Of a stretch of 64,000 nt of DNA, positions 59,941 through 64,000 are shown in pieces. The stretch is from DATJPR01 sp963843525. Lineage in GTDB: Bacteria > Bacteroidota > Ignavibacteria > UBA10030 > UBA6906. Position 1 is the first letter of the stretch, and each line of letters opens with the position of its first letter. The DNA lies in the NCBI GenBank assembly GCA_963843525.1, contig CAWJKM010000007.1, positions 62,001 to 126,000 on the forward strand, written 5' to 3'. The notes beneath the pieces are model-generated. The model saw only the letters and a list, made by a program, of their open reading frames with translations, did not search any database and was not told where the DNA came from. The position numbers and the translations under genes were made by a program.

Positions 59941-60957
59941 GTGACAGGTCGAAAAGCCACGTCCCTGGAGAAATCGGACGGGAGCCGCCTCTCCGGAGAA
60001 GAGCGCGAGCGGCTGTACTACTATATGAAGCTCGCCCGGGAATGCGACAACGCTATTCTCCGTCTGTACAAGCAGGGGAAGATCGTGGGAGGGGCATACA
60101 CGGGAAATGGGAATGAGGCAACGGCAGTGGGCAGCGCATTTGCGCTCGCGCCTTCCGATTACCTGTTCCCGATGCACCGCGATCTCGGCGCACACCTTGT
60201 CAAGGGTCAATCGCTCAGGAACATCTTCCTTCAACAGCTGGGCCGGCAGGACAGCCTCACGAGGGGGCGGGACGGAACCGGCCACTATGCTGATCCGTCT
60301 TTGCGGATCTACGGGAATGTGAGTCATCTCGCAGCCATGATCCCGGTTGCTGTCGGAGTAGCCCTGGCTTCGCGGCTCCGGAAAGAAGGTTCCGTTGTCA
60401 TGAACTACATCGGTGACGGCGGGTCGAACGTCGGCGATTTCCATGAAGGAGTAAACATGGCGGCCGTCATGAAACTCCCGTTTGTTCTTATTATAGAGAA
60501 CAACCAGTTCGCCTATTCCACACCGGTGGCGAAGCAATATGCGGCAGACAAACTCTCGGACCGGGCTGCCGGGTACGGGATTCCGGGAGTGACCATAGAC
60601 GGGACCGACGTTCTTGCCGTTTATGATGCGTGCAAAAGCGCGGTGGATCGGGCTCGTGCCGGCAACGGGCCGACCCTGATTGAAAGCGTGACGATGCGGA
60701 TGCAGGGACATTCCGCCTCCGATGAAGCTTCGTATGTCCCGCGGCGCCTGCTCGACGAGTGGCGCGCGAAAGATCCCATCGATCGTTTTGAGAAAGTGTT
60801 GCGAGATGACGGCATTCTGTCTCCTGCACGAATCGATCGAATCAACGCGGAAATCGCGAAGGCGATTGAGGAGGCAGTCGTGGAGGCGGAGAATAATCCT
60901 TTCCCTCCTGCCGGCGAAGCCGGCGAGGGACTGTACGCCGACGGAATAGTCCGATGA
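59941..60957 (+). CDS. 2-oxo acid dehydrogenase E1 subunit alpha
   Basis: The 338-residue protein has the E1 alpha thiamine-diphosphate motif IGDGGSNVGDFHEGVNMAAV with VLIIENNQFAYST. It also has MHRDLGAHLVKGQ, GHYADPSLRIYGNVSHLAA and the phosphorylation-loop-like MRMQGHSASDEASYVP. It decarboxylates the 2-oxo acid together with the beta subunit. The start is GTG at 59941. It is followed 23 nt later by the beta gene. The substrate (pyruvate or branched-chain 2-oxo acids) is not decided by the sequence. Confidence 0.9.
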   Translation: MTGRKATSLEKSDGSRLSGEERERLYYYMKLARECDNAILRLYKQGKIVGGAYTGNGNEATAVGSAFALAPSDYLFPMHRDLGAHLVKGQSLRNIFLQQLGRQDSLTRGRDGTGHYADPSLRIYGNVSHLAAMIPVAVGVALASRLRKEGSVVMNYIGDGGSNVGDFHEGVNMAAVMKLPFVLIIENNQFAYSTPVAKQYAADKLSDRAAGYGIPGVTIDGTDVLAVYDACKSAVDRARAGNGPTLIESVTMRMQGHSASDEASYVPRRLLDEWRAKDPIDRFEKVLRDDGILSPARIDRINAEIAKAIEEAVVEAENNPFPPAGEAGEGLYADGIVR

Positions 60958-60980
60958 GATTCTCATAACCCCGGTCGTGC

Positions 60981-61958
60981 ATGGCTGTGCTCACTTATAT
61001 AGAGGCCCTTTCCCGGGCGATGTGGGAAGAGATGGAGCGCGACCCGAATGTCTTTCTGATCGGTGAAGACATCGGCGCGTATGGAGGCGCGTTTAAGGCG
61101 ACGAAGAATTTTCTCGAACGGTTCGGCGAGGAACGCGTCATCGATAGCCCGCTGTCGGAGGCGGCGATTATCGGTGCTGCCACGGGGGCGGCGCTTGTCG
61201 GGATGCGACCGATTGCCGAGATGCAATTTGCCGACTTTGTCTCCTGCGGTTTCAACCAGCTGGTGACCAACGCTTCGAAGATTCATTATCGCTGGCACCT
61301 GCCGGTCCCCCTGGTGGTCCGTTTGCCCAGCGGGGGGAATATTCATGGAGGACCCTATCATTCGGCAAACCCGGAAGGGTGGTTCCTCAATGTCCCCGGC
61401 CTGAAGATTGTGGCCCCTGCGACGCCGTACGACGCCAAAGGTCTGATGAAGTCGGCGATTCGCGACAACAATCCCGTGCTGTTTCTTGAATATAAATACC
61501 TGTACCGTAGGGTGAAGGCTGAGGTGCCGGAAGAGGAGTACATTGTCCCGATCGGAAAAGGAGCGGTACGGAGGGAAGGGGATGATGTCGCGATCGTGAC
61601 GTACGGGCCCACGCTCCAGACATCCCTCGACGCCGCGGAGCAGCTTTTCCGGGAAGAGGGGATTGATGCGCGGGTTCTCGACCTTCGGACGCTGTTGCCG
61701 CTCGACGCGGATTTCATTCTCCGAAATGTCCGCGAAACAGGGAAGGTACTGATCGTGCATGAAGCCACGGTCACCGGCGGCATTGGAGGGGAAATCGCTG
61801 CGCTTATTGCATCAAACGCATTCGAGTCTCTGGACGCTCCGATTCGCCGTGTGGGTTCCCTCGACACCCCCGTCCCGTTCGCCCCGACCCTGGAGGAGGC
61901 GTTTCTTCCTGGAAAAGATCGGGTCGTGCAGGCATTGCGCGAGCTTGCGCGGTACTAA
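60981..61958 (+). CDS. 2-oxo acid dehydrogenase E1 subunit beta
   Basis: The 325-residue protein carries the transketolase-like E1 beta pattern MAVLTYIEALSRAMWEEMER, FLIGEDIGAYGGAFKATKNF, RPIAEMQFADFVSCGFNQLV, SGGNIHGGPYHSANPEGWF and VLDLRTLLPLDADFI. It forms the heterotetramer with the alpha subunit encoded just upstream. A paralogous beta domain is present in the fused E1 two genes earlier. Confidence 0.93.
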   Translation: MAVLTYIEALSRAMWEEMERDPNVFLIGEDIGAYGGAFKATKNFLERFGEERVIDSPLSEAAIIGAATGAALVGMRPIAEMQFADFVSCGFNQLVTNASKIHYRWHLPVPLVVRLPSGGNIHGGPYHSANPEGWFLNVPGLKIVAPATPYDAKGLMKSAIRDNNPVLFLEYKYLYRRVKAEVPEEEYIVPIGKGAVRREGDDVAIVTYGPTLQTSLDAAEQLFREEGIDARVLDLRTLLPLDADFILRNVRETGKVLIVHEATVTGGIGGEIAALIASNAFESLDAPIRRVGSLDTPVPFAPTLEEAFLPGKDRVVQALRELARY

Positions 61959-62007
61959 GGCTGACACGATGGAACAGAGTGTTTTTTAGCAACTTTTGAG
62001 GCCGGCT

Positions 62008-63312
62008 ATGTCACGCATAGAAGTCGTCATGCCGCAAATGGGTGAGAGCATCGCCGAAGGGACGATTGTGAAATGGCACAAGCATCCGGGAGAGACCGTC
62101 CGGAAGGATGAGACGCTCCTGGAGATCAGCACCGACAAAGTCGACTCGGAGATTCCCTCGCCGTCCGCAGGGGTACTGGTCGAGATTGTCGTCCCGGAAA
62201 ACCAGACTGTCCCCGTCCACACTGTGGTTGCCTACCTCGAATCGGATGTCACCACAGCAGTTGCAGCCGGCCCGCCGCCGGCGAAAGCGAGCCCCGTGGC
62301 AATGCCGGAACCTCAGGCGGCACCCGTTGCGCAGACATCAGAGGCAGCACGAGGAAATCAGTTTTTCTCGCCACTTGTGCTCACCATTGCACGGAGCGAG
62401 GGAGTGTCGATGCAGGAGTTGGAGCGGATCCCCGGAACCGGGGAGGGGGGACGGGTTTCGAAGAAGGATATTCTGGCGTATGTGGAGAGCAGGAAAGCTG
62501 GAGGCGGCCGCCCACCCGCGCCGGAGCCCTCGGGGCCCGGTTCACGACCATCGATGCCACAGAACCTGAGGCCGGTCGATGATGCAGAACTCCGCAAGAA
62601 ATATCCTGCCCCCGACTATGAAATCCTGCAGATGAGCAACGTTCTGCACAGGATGGCAGAGCACATGGTCCAGAGCGTTCACACGTCTCCCCACGTGAGC
62701 GCGGTGCATGAAGTGGATATGACCTCTGTTGTCCGGCATCGGGAGAAGTTTGCAGCGGAGTTCGAACGGAGGGAAGGATTCAAGCTCACGTTTACTCCGT
62801 ATATCATTGAAGCTGTTGCCGCGGGTTTGAAGAAGTTCCCCTTGCTGAACAGCTCGGTGGAAGGGGAGAAGATCATCAAAAAGAATTTCCTCAACATCGG
62901 ACTCGCGGTCGCGTCGGAGAATGGATTGATTGTCCCGGTGATCAAGCACGCAGAGGAGAAGAACTTCGTCGGACTCGCCCGCTCGGTGAACGACCTTGTG
63001 CAGCGGACCAGGACGAAGAAACTCGTGCCGGAAGATGTGCAGGGGGGGACCTTCAGCGTCACGAACTACGGTGTTTTCGGAACGCTCTTCGGCACTCCGA
63101 TCATCAATCAACCACAGGTCGCGATCCTGGGGACCGGGGCGATCACGAAACGGGTGGCGGTTGTCGACGATATGATCGCCGTCCGCTCGATCGCATACTT
63201 CACCCTGTCGTTCGATCACAGAATCGTCGATGGTGCTGCGGGAGGACAATTTCTTGCGGAGGTTGTCCACCATCTCGAAAACACAAATCCTGACCGGGGC
63301 TTCGGCGGGTAG
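62008..63312 (+). CDS. 2-oxo acid dehydrogenase E2 (dihydrolipoyl acyltransferase)
   Basis: The 434-residue protein has one lipoyl domain (residues 1-76, lipoyl Lys44 in ISTDKVDSEIPSP) and a Pro/Ala-rich linker. A peripheral-subunit binding domain (about 117-155, FFSPLVLTIARSEGVSMQEL) and a catalytic acyltransferase domain (about 205-430) follow. The catalytic domain carries TNYGVFGTLFGTPIINQPQV and the active-site YFTLSFDHRIVDGAAGG. It forms the core to which E1 and E3 bind. ATG 62008 is preferred to an upstream TTG at 61996. The linker contains the sequence PSGPGSRPSMPQNLRP and is probably flexible. Confidence 0.93.
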   Translation: MSRIEVVMPQMGESIAEGTIVKWHKHPGETVRKDETLLEISTDKVDSEIPSPSAGVLVEIVVPENQTVPVHTVVAYLESDVTTAVAAGPPPAKASPVAMPEPQAAPVAQTSEAARGNQFFSPLVLTIARSEGVSMQELERIPGTGEGGRVSKKDILAYVESRKAGGGRPPAPEPSGPGSRPSMPQNLRPVDDAELRKKYPAPDYEILQMSNVLHRMAEHMVQSVHTSPHVSAVHEVDMTSVVRHREKFAAEFERREGFKLTFTPYIIEAVAAGLKKFPLLNSSVEGEKIIKKNFLNIGLAVASENGLIVPVIKHAEEKNFVGLARSVNDLVQRTRTKKLVPEDVQGGTFSVTNYGVFGTLFGTPIINQPQVAILGTGAITKRVAVVDDMIAVRSIAYFTLSFDHRIVDGAAGGQFLAEVVHHLENTNPDRGFGG

Positions 63313-63356
63313 ACGCCGGGCGAGGGATCAGTCGGAAAGCGCAAGGAATCAGTATC

Positions 63357-64000
63357 ATGGAGCACGTCATTCAAGAGGGTGAACTCAAAACCGCGCCACA
63401 CACCGCCCGACCGTCCTGGCTGAAAGTGAAAGTGCCTCTGGGGGAGAGTTTCTCCCGTTTGAAGGGTCTGATGGACGGGAAGCATCTGCACACCGTCTGT
63501 GAGGAAGCGCGCTGTCCGAACATGAGCGAGTGCTGGAACGCCGGCACTGCGACGTTTATGATCCTTGGTGACGTTTGCACCCGATCCTGCGGGTTTTGTG
63601 CCGTGAAGACTGGCAAGCCCGAAGGGCTCGACCTCGAAGAGCCGTTTCGCGTGGCGGATGCCGTCCGTTCGATGGGCGTGCGGTATGCCGTGGTCACCTC
63701 CGTGAACCGTGACGAACTCCCCGATGGCGGTGCTGCAGTGTTCGCGGAAACCATACGACAGATCCGGGTGGTCAACCCTTCCGTCTCCATCGAAGTCCTG
63801 ATTCCCGATTTTCGCGGAGTTGAATGGGCCCTGGACATTGTGGTTGAAGCGCAACCCGATGTCCTGAACCACAATATGGAGACCGTCGCGCGACTGTACT
63901 CCGGCGTCCGGCCACAGGCAAAATACGATCGAAGCCTGGAGCTCCTCGAGCGCGCAAAGCGAAAAGGGATGATGACCAAGACCGGCATCATGGTCGGCCT
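63357..64000 (+). CDS. lipA: lipoyl synthase LipA (partial, runs off the window)
   Basis: The visible 214 residues contain the auxiliary cluster motif CEEARCPNMSECW and the radical-SAM motif CTRSCGFCAV. They also contain VTSVNRDELPDGGAAVFAET and LNHNMETVARLY, all typical of LipA. The enzyme inserts two sulfurs into octanoyl groups that LipB attached to E2, so the operon supplies its own cofactor. The ATG at 63357 has AAGGAATC upstream. The C-terminal third lies outside the window. Confidence 0.93.
   Translation, partial: MEHVIQEGELKTAPHTARPSWLKVKVPLGESFSRLKGLMDGKHLHTVCEEARCPNMSECWNAGTATFMILGDVCTRSCGFCAVKTGKPEGLDLEEPFRVADAVRSMGVRYAVVTSVNRDELPDGGAAVFAETIRQIRVVNPSVSIEVLIPDFRGVEWALDIVVEAQPDVLNHNMETVARLYSGVRPQAKYDRSLELLERAKRKGMMTKTGIMVG

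Overview
The window looks like bacterial chromosome from the FCB superphylum (Bacteroidota, Chlorobiota and Ignavibacteriota relatives), possibly from a metagenome assembly. The evidence is a TamB gene abutting a lipoprotein-type TamA homologue (TamL arrangement, 5.9-13.2 kb), an orphan C-terminal type IX secretion sorting tail (22.84 kb), an atpD-atpC pair without the rest of the ATP synthase operon, and a YpdA-type bacillithiol disulfide reductase. Three well-formed promoters are of the ordinary TTGACA/TATAAT type with 17-nt spacers, not the TTTG/TAnnTTTG type of classical Bacteroidia. That points to an Ignavibacteriota- or Chlorobiota-like lineage, but this is inference. No tRNA, rRNA, CRISPR array or intact transposase was seen.

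Layout. 0-2 kb: two short genes in a gene-cassette-like arrangement with one good and two degraded attC-like sites. 2-5.7 kb: an NRAMP-related transporter next to a truncated old-yellow-enzyme gene, then small envelope-stress genes (DUF3185, a broken sll1863-type lipoprotein, YihY). 5.9-13.2 kb: TamB-TamL. 13.4-16.4 kb: YtxH and an MlaE-F-D lipid transporter. 17-21 kb: two secreted glycosidases (GH88, GH92). 21-31 kb: hypothetical lipoproteins, a Kir-type potassium channel, a membrane glycosyltransferase, a methyltransferase and several decayed fragments. 31.9-34 kb: a membrane-anchored SGNH hydrolase with a TPR tail. 34.3-41.3 kb: a dense one-way cluster built around an ArsR repressor and an ECF42-type sigma factor, with SRPBCC, DoxX, YCII/DGPF and VOC proteins. 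41.6-48.5 kb: a GH127-like arabinofuranosidase, a TMEM175 channel, a YdeI-like protein, a phosphoesterase/beta-propeller fusion and YpdA. 48.6-53 kb: atpDC, manC, rlpA and a lytic transglycosylase. 53.1-55.4 kb on the minus strand: smpB-tyrS-arginine decarboxylase. 55.6 kb to the end: lpd, lipB, a fused E1, E1 alpha, E1 beta, E2 and lipA, which together make a 2-oxo acid dehydrogenase complex and its lipoylation.

Most interesting signals. (1) A 30-nt motif occurs three times between genes, ahead of envelope-stress-type genes, and may mark a small regulon. (2) ECF42-type promoter candidates with identical 17-nt spacers lie before the sigma gene and several YCII/VOC genes. (3) The first 2 kb carry integron-like attC folds without an integrase in view. 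(4) One operon holds both a fused and a split E1. Several genes are broken by a single stop or frameshift (sll1863-like, DUF6064, a YCII gene, a DoxX-like gene). These could be real decay or assembly errors.
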